This document shows positions 25,447 through 33,246 of a stretch of 64,000 nt of DNA, piece by piece (the stretch's first letter is position 1; each line of letters opens with the position of its first letter). The stretch comes from Verrucomicrobiia bacterium (lineage in GTDB: Bacteria; Verrucomicrobiota; Verrucomicrobiia; Verrucomicrobiales; DEV007): assembly GCA_030427505.1 (NCBI GenBank), contig JAUICH010000002.1, positions 1 through 64,000 of the forward strand. Reading direction: 5' to 3'. Below the pieces are notes generated by a model. It saw only the letters and a list, made by a program, of their open reading frames with translations, searched no databases and was not told the origin of the DNA. Position numbers and translations under genes: made by a program.

Positions 25447-27388
25447 ACCGAAGTACCGCACTGCTCCCGCCCCCACGCCCGGCATGCCGGGGGGCATCCC
25501 TTACATCGTGGGAAACGAAGCGGCGGAGCGGTTCAGTTTCTACGGCATGAAGACCATCCTGGTGATCTTCATGGTGGAATACCTCTGGCTCATGAATGAC
25601 CTGCCCGGGCGCGCCATGTCCCGCGCCGAAGCCGTGGAGAAAAACCACCTCTTCAACACTTTCGTCTATTTCACGCCCCTCCTGGGAGCCTTCGTTTCCG
25701 ATGCGTTCCTGGGGAAATACCGGACCATCATTTGGCTTTCCATCGTGTATTGCCTGGGTCACGCCACGCTGGCCTTCATGGGGATGTGGGGGGACGCGGC
25801 CTGGTGGCTGGCCGGTGGCCTGGTGCTGATCTCGCTGGGGTCGGGAGGCATTAAGCCCTGCGTGTCCGCCCACGTGGGGGATCAGTTCGGTCAAACCAAT
25901 GCTGGTCTGGTCACCAAGGTGTTCAACTATTTCTATTGGTCCATCAACCTGGGGGCCTTTGTCTCCACTCTGCTCACCCCGTGGTTGCTGGAATGGTACG
26001 GACCGCACTGGGCCTTTGGCGTGCCGGGCATTCTGATGTGTCTGGCGACGATCGTCTTCTGGATGGGCCGCTGGAAATTCATCCACGTTCCCGCCAAGGG
26101 GCTGAACCACTTCAAAGAGGAGTTCTTCAGCCGGGAAGGAATGGGGGCCTTCGGAAAGCTGGCCATCGTCAACCTGCTGTTCGTCGGCGCTTTCTGGGCG
26201 CTCTTTGACCAGACTGGGTCTTCCTGGGTGCTGCAGGCCGCCGACCTGGACCGGAACGTCCTGGGGATGCAGTTGTTGCCGAGCCAGATCCAGGCCTTCA
26301 ACCCGGTCCTCATCCTGATCTTTATCCCGTTGTTCACGTCGTTCCTCTATCCGGGCATCAGCAAGGTGTTTCCGCTGTCGCCGCTACGGAAGATCGGGAT
26401 CGGCCTCTTTATCATGGTGGTGGCTTTTGGCCTGGTGGCGGCGGTCCAGGAACGGATCGACGCCGGGTACCGGCCTTCCATCCTCTGGCAGTTGCTGGCC
26501 TACTGCCTTCTGACGGCTTCGGAGGTGATGGTTTCCATCGTGGCCCTGGAGTACAGCTACACCCAGGCCCCGCGCCGGATGAAGTCGATGGTGGTGTCGC
26601 TCTATCTGCTTGGCGTGGCCTCGGGAAACTTCCTGACCTACGGCATTAATCTGGGCATCCAGATCCCAGACACGCTCGGCGACCTGTATGAGGCCGCGGA
26701 GAAACACACGGCCGGTTCAAAGAAGATCTCGGTGGAGGGAAATCAATACACCCATCAGGGCTACGACAAAACCTTCGGAACGGAGGACGACGTGACCGCC
26801 AAGATCGAGAAAGGGGCGATCCTGGAGGTTCAATGCGCTTCGCGGGCCGTGCTGGAGGAAGCCGCCGGCCGGATCGAAACCCACATGCGGAGTCACGACT
26901 GGACCGCGCCCACTCCGGAGACCGCGCAGGAACTCATCGCGGGAATCCAGGACCCTTGGGGCCGTCCTCTGAACTACGTTTTCATTAATACCCAACTGTG
27001 CCGGATTTCCAGTGACGGGCCGGACCAGAAATTCAAAACACCCTGGGACGAGGGAATCGTCATCTCGGTGAGCCGCCCGGAACCGGACTCCGGAGGCTGG
27101 CTGGACGCCATCCTGGGCCGCCTTCAGCCCGATCAGCCCTGGCTGGACCGGCGAAAAGAAGAACAAGGCCTGAAACCCAAAGCCGCCGAAGCCGAAGAGG
27201 GTGAAGAAGAAGCGGAAGCGTCCTACCTCACTCGCGAGGCTTTCATCGGTGGTCAGGCGCGCCTGGAAGGCTCACCCTACTTCTGGCTGTTTACCTGGAT
27301 CATGTTAGGGACCGCCGTGGTCTATCTGTTCGTCGCCCGGAAGCTGACGACCCGGATGTACCTGCATGAGGAAGAGGCAGACGCCTGA
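25439..27388 (+). CDS. POT-family (proton:peptide) transporter with a large soluble insert
   Basis: A 649-residue major-facilitator protein of the POT/PTR2 type. The diagnostic proton motif ExxER is NEAAERFSFYG (26-36), and the following helices with LGAFVSDAFLGKYRTI match the family. After about residue 410 the final helices are interrupted by about 200 soluble residues before the last membrane segment (about 615-635). The insert contains DPWGRPLNYVF (505-515) and SSDGPDQKF (524-532), the same spacing as the C-terminal calcium site of type II secretion pseudopilin GspG. This insert is unusual for a peptide transporter. Di- and tripeptides are the likely substrates. The start codon lies inside the preceding nucleotidyltransferase gene. 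Confidence 0.88.
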   Translation: MSKPKYRTAPAPTPGMPGGIPYIVGNEAAERFSFYGMKTILVIFMVEYLWLMNDLPGRAMSRAEAVEKNHLFNTFVYFTPLLGAFVSDAFLGKYRTIIWLSIVYCLGHATLAFMGMWGDAAWWLAGGLVLISLGSGGIKPCVSAHVGDQFGQTNAGLVTKVFNYFYWSINLGAFVSTLLTPWLLEWYGPHWAFGVPGILMCLATIVFWMGRWKFIHVPAKGLNHFKEEFFSREGMGAFGKLAIVNLLFVGAFWALFDQTGSSWVLQAADLDRNVLGMQLLPSQIQAFNPVLILIFIPLFTSFLYPGISKVFPLSPLRKIGIGLFIMVVAFGLVAAVQERIDAGYRPSILWQLLAYCLLTASEVMVSIVALEYSYTQAPRRMKSMVVSLYLLGVASGNFLTYGINLGIQIPDTLGDLYEAAEKHTAGSKKISVEGNQYTHQGYDKTFGTEDDVTAKIEKGAILEVQCASRAVLEEAAGRIETHMRSHDWTAPTPETAQELIAGIQDPWGRPLNYVFINTQLCRISSDGPDQKFKTPWDEGIVISVSRPEPDSGGWLDAILGRLQPDQPWLDRRKEEQGLKPKAAEAEEGEEEAEASYLTREAFIGGQARLEGSPYFWLFTWIMLGTAVVYLFVARKLTTRMYLHEEEADA

Positions 27389-27391
27389 CGC

Positions 27392-28123
27392 TCAAAGAGG
27401 GGCAGAGACGAGCCGATTGAGTGCTTCCACCCGCACTTCCGAACCTTGGGCAACAAAGGTGGAAAACGGCACCATCCCGTTTAGAAAGTCCCAAGCCTTC
27501 CCATACTGTTGGGCAAAGTCGAGGTGGAGCTTCTCCACTCTTGCCGGTGAGATTTTCCACCGGGGATGCACCACTTCATACTCATTCGTCCGGGTGCCGG
27601 AGATCCGGTTGTAGCCCCAGTAGTGTTCCAGGATGAACTCCTCGTGGCTGCCTTCCGCGATGGGGCCCCACCTGTCACGGGAAAGGACGCGCAGGTGATA
27701 CTCCGGATTCCGGCCCCAATAGTAGTCCAGGCGGCGGGCCATCGCCTCCCCTTCGGTCGAGGCAGAAACGTCCCGGCGAATGGGAACCGCTTCATACGGC
27801 TCCCGGTAAAACACCCGCGCGGTCCACGCGATAAGCGGGCGGGGTACCAACTCCTTCACAAACACCACGCCGCGCCGCCAACCGGTATCGGTTTTTCTCC
27901 GGACGTAGAGGCGCAGATTGATCTCGCTGAAGTTGACATGCCAGGGCCATTTCACCCCCAGGACACGGGTGTTTTGAAACTCAAAAAACACCAGGCTGGC
28001 GTAGGTGAGCCCATTTTCCAGATCGATCTCGCAGTCCGCCGGAAGCCAGGGTTCCACCGACTCAGGCGGAATGGCGTAGTTCAGCAGAATCAGATCGCGC
28101 CACTCGGCTTTCAGGAAGGTCAT
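27392..28123 (-). CDS. DUF2071 (YqjF-like) protein
   Basis: A 243-residue protein of the DUF2071 family, shown by the opening LKAEWRDLILLNYAIPPE, the LVFFEFQNTRVLG segment, and the NEYEVVHPRWKI motif near the end. It is a cytoplasmic beta-rich fold related to acetoacetate decarboxylase, with no proven reaction. It converges with the POT gene with only 3 bp between the stop codons, so there is no room for a separate terminator. Upstream lies a 329-bp gap with a minus-strand terminator. Confidence 0.88.
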   Translation of the reverse strand: MTFLKAEWRDLILLNYAIPPESVEPWLPADCEIDLENGLTYASLVFFEFQNTRVLGVKWPWHVNFSEINLRLYVRRKTDTGWRRGVVFVKELVPRPLIAWTARVFYREPYEAVPIRRDVSASTEGEAMARRLDYYWGRNPEYHLRVLSRDRWGPIAEGSHEEFILEHYWGYNRISGTRTNEYEVVHPRWKISPARVEKLHLDFAQQYGKAWDFLNGMVPFSTFVAQGSEVRVEALNRLVSAPL

Positions 28124-28179
28124 CGCTAACGCAAGATTACGCCGAGCGGGGGGAGAGGGGTTGGGAAAACTTATCCCGG

Positions 28180-28260
28180 AAAAAAATGAGGCGGCCCGAT
28201 TGATTGCTTCCGTGAGAAACCCCCGAAACTCACAGAATAGAAATTATCAATCGGACCGCC
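28180..28260 (-). terminator. Minus-strand intrinsic terminator with long stem
   Basis: In the minus-strand direction, ggcggtccgattgat (28260-28246) pairs with atcaatcgggccgcc (28204-28190) with one mismatch. It is followed by tca then seven Ts (complement of the A-run at 28180-28186). The stem is long and GC-rich at its base. It lies 57 bp upstream of the DUF2071 start codon, so it stops a transcript that comes from upstream. Confidence 0.6.
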
Positions 28261-28291
28261 TTCTGTGTTCGCTGCGTTGCGCGAGGCGAAC
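28180..28291 (-). ncRNA. Candidate small RNA or attenuated leader upstream of the DUF2071 gene
   Basis: On the minus strand a promoter-like pair precedes about 110 nt that fold into two hairpins and end at a terminator. The first hairpin is formed by gttcgc (28267-28272) and gcgaac (28286-28291), with an inner gcg/cgc stem. The second is a long GC-rich stem, 14 of 15 bp, between 28190-28204 and 28246-28260, with an inner 5-bp stem. On the minus strand it runs directly into tca and seven Ts (28186-28180). No open reading frame there looks real. I cannot match a known RNA family. A leader that attenuates the DUF2071 gene is the alternative. Confidence 0.35.
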
Positions 28292-28295
28292 GCTG

Positions 28296-28325
28296 GTATA
28301 AAACCACATCTTCCAAGACGTGCAA
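28296..28325 (-). promoter_or_regulatory. Promoter-like -35/-10 pair reading toward the candidate small RNA
   Basis: On the minus strand TTGCAC (28325-28320) and TTATAC (28301-28296) are separated by 18 bp, which would start transcription near 28290. The match to the sigma-70 consensus is modest and the sequence is offered only as a candidate. Confidence 0.3.
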
Positions 28326-28340
28326 TGGATTTTTTTGAAG

Positions 28341-28374
28341 TTTTTTTGAGGCAGGCGCCAGCCGCTCAAAAAAA
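28341..28374. other. Perfect 10-bp inverted repeat upstream of the DUF1015 gene
   Basis: Arms tttttttgag (28341-28350) and ctcaaaaaaa (28365-28374) flank a 14-bp GC-rich centre, gcaggcgccagccg. The Ts lie in the 5' arm, so it is not an ordinary terminator. It separates the candidate minus-strand promoter from the plus-strand DUF1015 gene and could be a protein-binding site or an extruded hairpin. Confidence 0.4.
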
Positions 28375-28452
28375 TTACCTGCTTTGGGTATTGTCACCCC
28401 CGAAATGCCGTGTAGAGATTGGGGCCTTTTAGCCACCTACCTCCTTAGAGCC

Positions 28453-29676
28453 ATGCGTATTCAAGCATTCCCTGCCCTCGTCCCGAAACCGGAATTCGCC
28501 GCGGAAGTGGCGGCCGTTCCCTATGACGTGGTCAACACCGCCGAAGCCCGCGAACTGGGCAAGGCCAGCGAGAAAAACCTGATTCATGTGGATCGCGCGG
28601 AGATCGGTTTGCCGGACGGCACCGACCCCTATTCCGCCGAGGTCTATGCCCGGGCAAAAGAGAACCTGCAACGCCTTCAGGACGAAGGAGTTCTCGTTCG
28701 CGAGCCCGAGCCCTGCGTTTATATCTATCGCCAGCAGTGGGGCGACCACATCCAGACGGGCATCGCCGTGGCCTGCCACATCGACGACTACGGCGACGAC
28801 ATCATCCGCAAACATGAAAAGACCCGCCAGGTAAAGGAAGACGACCGCACCCGGCTGGTGGATACCCTCAGCGCGAACACCGGTCCGGTGTTCCTGACCT
28901 ACAAGGACGTGCCTTCCATCGACACCATCGTGGAGAGCATCACCAAGAATGCGGCGCCGACCTATGACATGACGGACGAGACCGGGGTGCACCACACCGT
29001 GTGGCGCGTCGCGGGGGGCGAACCGATTGTCGATGCCTTTTCCCACGTGCCTCTGGCCTACGTGGCTGATGGTCACCACCGCAGCGCCAGTGCCCACCGG
29101 GTGGGCAAGGAGCGGCGGGAGGCGAACCCGAATCACGACGGTTCGGAAGCCTACAATTGGTTCCTGTGCGTGCTGTTTCCGGCCAATCAGCTCAAGATCC
29201 TTCCCTACAACCGCGTGGTGAAGGACCTCAACGGGCTGAGCAAGGAGGACTTCCTGGCCAAGCTGAAAGAGAACTTCACCCTGACGCCCGCCATGGCCAA
29301 GGAACCCGCGGCACCGTCTAGCGTGTGCATGTTCCTGGATGGTGAATGGTTTTCCCTGGCTTGGCCGGCGGTGGAGTCCGACAGCCCCATCGACCGGTTG
29401 GACGTCAGCGTCCTCCAGGACCGGCTCTTGAATCCCATCCTGGGCATTGAAGATCCGCGCACGGACAATCGGATCGACTTTATCGGAGGCATTCGCGGCA
29501 CGGCGGAACTGGAGAAACTGGTGAACAGCGGGAACTGGGCCGTGGCCTTTTCCATGTATCCCGTGACGGTCGATCAACTGATCGACATCGCGGACGCCGG
29601 AGAGATCATGCCGCCGAAATCCACCTGGTTTGAGCCGAAGCTGCGTTCTGGCTTCTTTATCTACACGCTGGATTGA
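28453..29676 (+). CDS. DUF1015 family protein
   Basis: A 407-residue protein of the DUF1015 family. The start at 28453 (MRIQAFPAL) gives the standard N-terminus; the frame is open further upstream, but that part has no family character. Signatures include the early VAAVPYDVVNTAEAR, HEKTRQVKEDDR in the centre and ADGHHRSAS at 205-212, which is the most conserved part and may bind a phosphate or nucleotide. The protein has no signal peptide and is cytoplasmic. DUF1015 genes in other bacteria often lie near serine or glycerate metabolism genes, but none are here. It is 31 bp upstream of pepP. Confidence 0.9.
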   Translation: MRIQAFPALVPKPEFAAEVAAVPYDVVNTAEARELGKASEKNLIHVDRAEIGLPDGTDPYSAEVYARAKENLQRLQDEGVLVREPEPCVYIYRQQWGDHIQTGIAVACHIDDYGDDIIRKHEKTRQVKEDDRTRLVDTLSANTGPVFLTYKDVPSIDTIVESITKNAAPTYDMTDETGVHHTVWRVAGGEPIVDAFSHVPLAYVADGHHRSASAHRVGKERREANPNHDGSEAYNWFLCVLFPANQLKILPYNRVVKDLNGLSKEDFLAKLKENFTLTPAMAKEPAAPSSVCMFLDGEWFSLAWPAVESDSPIDRLDVSVLQDRLLNPILGIEDPRTDNRIDFIGGIRGTAELEKLVNSGNWAVAFSMYPVTVDQLIDIADAGEIMPPKSTWFEPKLRSGFFIYTLD

Positions 29677-29707
29677 GCTAACAGTGCGACGGACGTTTCC
29701 CCTCCGC

Positions 29708-31033
29708 ATGCGCTACCCCCCTTACGATTCCAGCCTTTTTATAGGAAACCGTGCCCGGCTGGCGGCTCAGCTGATGCCGGACAGCCTGGCGATCCTGCTT
29801 TCGCCGGACATTCCCGCGTTGAGCGGGGATGGGACGCTGGAGTTCAGTCAATCCAGCGATCTGTTTTACCTGACCGGCATTCCGCAGGAGGACACGGCCT
29901 TGATCCTGTTTCCCGGTCACCCGGATCCGGCGATGCGGGAGATTCTATTTGTTCGGGAAACGTCCGAAATGATTGCCATCTGGGAAGGGCACAAGCTGAC
30001 CCGCGAACAGGCGGCGGGAGTTTCCGGGATCGGCCGCGTGGAATGGGCGAGCAGCTTCGACTCCATCCTGCGCCGGCTGATGCGTCAGGCGCGGCATGTT
30101 TACCTGGACTACAACGAGCATCCCCGCTCCGTGGCGGTAGCTTGCGCTCGGGAAGACCGGTTTCGCGAACGCTGTCAGGCGCTGTACCCGGATCACCACT
30201 ACGAACGCCTCGCTCCTCTGCTGTTCCAGCAGCGGTCTGTGAAGACGGCGCCGGAGATCGAGCGGATCCGCCAGGCCTGCGCGATTACCGAGGACGGTTT
30301 TCGCCGCGTGCTGAAATTCATCCGCCCTGGTATCATGGAGTACGAAGTGGAAGCCGAATACGCCCACGAATTCCTCCGGCAAGGCTCGAACGGATTCGCC
30401 TATCAGCCCATCATCGCGGGCGGTGCGAACAATTGCGTGCTGCACTACATCAGCAACGACCAGCGCTTGGAGGACGGCGATCTGGTGCTGATGGATGTCG
30501 CGGCGGAGTATGCAAACTACAACGCGGACATGACCCGCACCGTGCCGGTCAATGGCCGCTTCACCCCGCGCCAGCGGGCGGTCTATGACGCCGTGCTCCG
30601 CATCCTGCGCGCCTGCGTTTCCGACTTCATTCGCCCCGGAGTCAGCTTCACCAGTTACCGGAAGAACGTGGCCCGAATGGTGGAGAAAGAACTGGCCGGG
30701 CTGGGGCTTGTGGATGGAGAGATTCTCGCTCACGAATTGTCGCTGGACGGCACACCGGACGAACTCCCGGAAGAGTTGCGCTCCTACCGGCGGTACTTCA
30801 TGCACGGGGTCAGTCATTCCCTGGGCCTGGACGTGCATGACGTGACCGCCACCGACCCCAAGTTTGAGGAAGGTATGGTCGTCACCGTGGAGCCCGGCAT
30901 TTACATCCTGGGCGAAGGTCTCGGCATCCGCCTGGAAAACTGCGTGGTGGTCCGGGAGGGCGGAAACGTGGATCTCATGGCCAGCATTCCGCTGGAGGCA
31001 GAAGAGATCGAAGCGCTAATGAGCGCCGGCTGA
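29708..31033 (+). CDS. pepP: Xaa-Pro aminopeptidase (aminopeptidase P)
   Basis: A 441-residue metallopeptidase of the M24 pita-bread fold that removes N-terminal residues before proline. The start at 29708 puts the N-terminal domain (IGNRARLAAQL) at its normal distance from the end. Metal ligands are visible: Asp263 and Asp274 (MDVAAEYANYNADMTR), a His in HGVSHSLGLDVHD (366-378), Glu395 (VEPGIY) and Glu410 (RLEN). The two-domain length is typical for PepP. It follows the DUF1015 gene by 31 bp. Its last 18 bases overlap the stop of the converging phosphatase gene. Confidence 0.93.
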   Translation: MRYPPYDSSLFIGNRARLAAQLMPDSLAILLSPDIPALSGDGTLEFSQSSDLFYLTGIPQEDTALILFPGHPDPAMREILFVRETSEMIAIWEGHKLTREQAAGVSGIGRVEWASSFDSILRRLMRQARHVYLDYNEHPRSVAVACAREDRFRERCQALYPDHHYERLAPLLFQQRSVKTAPEIERIRQACAITEDGFRRVLKFIRPGIMEYEVEAEYAHEFLRQGSNGFAYQPIIAGGANNCVLHYISNDQRLEDGDLVLMDVAAEYANYNADMTRTVPVNGRFTPRQRAVYDAVLRILRACVSDFIRPGVSFTSYRKNVARMVEKELAGLGLVDGEILAHELSLDGTPDELPEELRSYRRYFMHGVSHSLGLDVHDVTATDPKFEEGMVVTVEPGIYILGEGLGIRLENCVVVREGGNVDLMASIPLEAEEIEALMSAG

Positions 31034-31705
31034 CAGCCCAAAGAGATCCAGCAATTCCAGGGGCATGTCGAGCAGGGCGTCCGCCCCCGCGGCGGCCAGT
31101 TCCGCTTCGCCCCGGAATCCCCAGGACGCGCCTACCGCGTTCATCCCGGCGGCCAGCGCGGTCTGGATATCGATGTTGCTGTCGCCCACGAAGGCGATCC
31201 GCTGCGGGTCGATCCTCATGGCGTCGGCGATTTCCAGGGCCCCGGTGGGGTCCGGCTTTTTCGGGACGCCGTCGCGTTGGCCCAGGATGAGGGACCACTT
31301 CCAGTCGTTGAAGTAGCCCTCCACGCACTGCACCGTGAAATGGTGCCGCTTGTTGGAAAGCACGCCGAAAGGGATGCGGGCTTCCGTCAGGGCGTCCAAC
31401 ACATCGGTGATGCCTTCGTAAGGCAGTGTCTTCGCGTCCCAGCGGTTTTCGTATTCGGCGAGGAAATCCTCCAGGGCTTCGCGGATGCGCTCCGGAGTGG
31501 GCTCCTGACCGCCTTCGCGCAGGGCGCGCTCGACCAGGGTGGCGGAACCGTCGCCGATGAACTGCTTGTATTCCTCCGGCGAATAGGTGGGCAAACCGCG
31601 TCCCTCCAGCATGGCATTCCCGGCGTCCGCCAGGTCGTCCAGGGTATCGAGTAAAGTGCCGTCCAGATCGAAGATCACGGCGCGCAGGTCCACCAGTTTC
31701 ATCAT
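31016..31705 (-). CDS. HAD-superfamily phosphatase, phosphoglycolate phosphatase-like
   Basis: A 229-residue haloacid-dehalogenase phosphatase with a helical cap. Motif I is IFDLDGTLLD (11-20, nucleophile Asp13, acid/base Asp15), motif II is LSNK near 117, and motif III/IV includes KKPDP and VGDSNIDIQTA. Length and motifs fit Gph, which removes the toxic 2-phosphoglycolate formed from DNA repair, but other small phosphate esters are possible. Two adjacent ATG codons offer alternative starts. It overlaps the end of pepP tail to tail. Confidence 0.85.
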   Translation of the reverse strand: MMKLVDLRAVIFDLDGTLLDTLDDLADAGNAMLEGRGLPTYSPEEYKQFIGDGSATLVERALREGGQEPTPERIREALEDFLAEYENRWDAKTLPYEGITDVLDALTEARIPFGVLSNKRHHFTVQCVEGYFNDWKWSLILGQRDGVPKKPDPTGALEIADAMRIDPQRIAFVGDSNIDIQTALAAGMNAVGASWGFRGEAELAAAGADALLDMPLELLDLFGLSAGAH

Positions 31706-32077
31706 GCGCGCACCGTTCGCGAGAAAGGTGGCGGGCGCAAGGGCTGGTGTGGACGGAAAACGTCACGCCGTGGGGTGGCGTTTCTTAGGGTGGAAGTTTG
31801 GAGGCGCGAGCGAGTCGGGTTCAAGGTGGAACGCGATCTCCGGGCGCGTTCACGGAAGCAGGGCGGAGCGGCTCCTTATGCCTGGTTGGACATCGAACGT
31901 GCTGTGCTCGTGGGCCTTGGCTCGTTCAAGTATTACGCAAAGCAATCGCCGCATTCCGTCGTATGCCCGGCTCGCCAGTTTCCTGCCAGTCCGGCTCAGA
32001 CCCCGGAGGTCGGGGACCACCTTTCGCGAAGTCCGCTATTGAGCTGGCGACACCTCTTTTTTCAGAGCATCCCTAAC
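31706..32077. other. 372-bp gap without a recognised gene; three plus frames open
   Basis: No gene could be supported between the phosphatase and nuclease genes. From 31798 to 32042 all three plus-strand frames are open, which is a composition effect unless one is coding; none shows a domain, and the translations are rich in Arg, Ser and Pro. A hairpin is visible where gaccccgg (about 32000-32007) can pair with tcggggac (about 32010-32018). A structured RNA or a decayed gene would also fit. Confidence 0.35.
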
Positions 32078-33154
32078 CTACTCCTCTTCCGCCTCCCCTT
32101 CGTCCCGCGCCTCACCCTCAGCACCAGGGACGAACTTCGGCAGCGGCGTGACCAGCCGGCCCGGCAGGGGGCGTACCCGTTCGTAAACGTTTTTGCCCAG
32201 TTCGGCGGCGACCTCATAGCCCCGGGCGAACATCTCCAGCTTGGCGTCCAGGTTGTCGATGTAATGAAGGGCGATCGCTTCCGGAGTTTTCGGCACCACG
32301 GGGGAACCGAACTGCATCTCGCCGTGGTGAGCGCCGATGAGGTGGAGCAGATGGAGCCGCACCTGTTCGTTCGGCGGGTCCAGCGTCATCCAGTCCGCTG
32401 CCTCCGGCTCGTCGAGCAGGTCCCGCCAGAGCTTGTTCACCAGTTCCATACCCATGGGGATGTGGCCGATAAGTTCGCCCGTCTCCAGATAGGGCATGGT
32501 GAAGCCCTTGGGCGAGTAAACGTTTTCCCAGAGTTTGCCCACGTCGTGAAAGAGCACGCCGCAGACCAGGAGATCCCGGTTCAGGTCCGGGTAGGCGGAG
32601 GCGATGGCCGACGCGGAGCGCATCATCTGCGCCACATGCTCCACCAAGCCACCGCGCCGGGCGTGGTGATAGTCACGCGCCGCGCCGGTACGCCGGAACC
32701 GCTCGCCAAAGGTTTCCAGAAATCGCTCGCCCAGTCCCCGCAGACGTGGGTCCTCCAGCCCCGAGACGGCTTCCTGGATGTACTGGAAATCTTCCGCCTG
32801 CCGTTGGCCGAGCGACTCCGAACCCGCCAGGAGGGCGGCGACTTCCTCTTCGTCCAGCGGGCGGAGTTCCCAGGTCTTGGCCTCCACGGAGTTGAAATCG
32901 GCGTTGAAAAACCAGTCGCCGCTGATCTCGAAGAAGCCCTTCTTCTTCAAGGTGGCGGCCTGCTCGAACATGGGGGTGTCGTTCCAAGCGCGCAGGGTCA
33001 GGCCCTCTTCCGCGTCGGTGAAGCGGAACTCGTAATAAGGTTTCCCGGCGCGGGACGTCTTCTGGAGGAGGGCCTCCAACTGGGCATGAACCGCGTACGG
33101 TTCGGGCCGCTCGCCAATCGCGCGGTGAAGGTCTCTGATTGAAACTTTCTCCAT
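32078..33154 (-). CDS. YhaM-like 3'-5' exoribonuclease (OB-fold plus HD domain)
   Basis: A 358-residue protein. The start at 33154 (MEKVSIRDL) is chosen because the OB-like N-terminal domain begins there; the extra 12 codons upstream are unconvincing. Residues 10-100 form the nucleic-acid-binding half, and from 160 an HD phosphohydrolase domain carries His173, HD at 203-204 in VLFHDVGKLW, HIPMG and the C-terminal IGAHHGEMQFGSPVVPKTP. This is the YhaM/CBF1 layout, which degrades RNA and single-stranded DNA. The last 25 residues are acidic and look disordered. It is divergent from uvrB with a 92-bp shared promoter gap. Confidence 0.85.
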   Translation of the reverse strand: MEKVSIRDLHRAIGERPEPYAVHAQLEALLQKTSRAGKPYYEFRFTDAEEGLTLRAWNDTPMFEQAATLKKKGFFEISGDWFFNADFNSVEAKTWELRPLDEEEVAALLAGSESLGQRQAEDFQYIQEAVSGLEDPRLRGLGERFLETFGERFRRTGAARDYHHARRGGLVEHVAQMMRSASAIASAYPDLNRDLLVCGVLFHDVGKLWENVYSPKGFTMPYLETGELIGHIPMGMELVNKLWRDLLDEPEAADWMTLDPPNEQVRLHLLHLIGAHHGEMQFGSPVVPKTPEAIALHYIDNLDAKLEMFARGYEVAAELGKNVYERVRPLPGRLVTPLPKFVPGAEGEARDEGEAEEE

Positions 33155-33246
33155 GACAGCCACCCTTATGGCGGAAGGCGTCTTTACCAAGCGAGAAGTT
33201 TTCGCCCCGCTTCCGCCGCAGTCTCCGCATTTCCGTTCCCCGCCGT

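Noticed and set aside
28230-28436. A 68-codon minus-strand frame across the candidate small RNA
   Set aside because: It covers a terminator-like and a promoter-like sequence, has no ribosome site and shows no recognisable domain.
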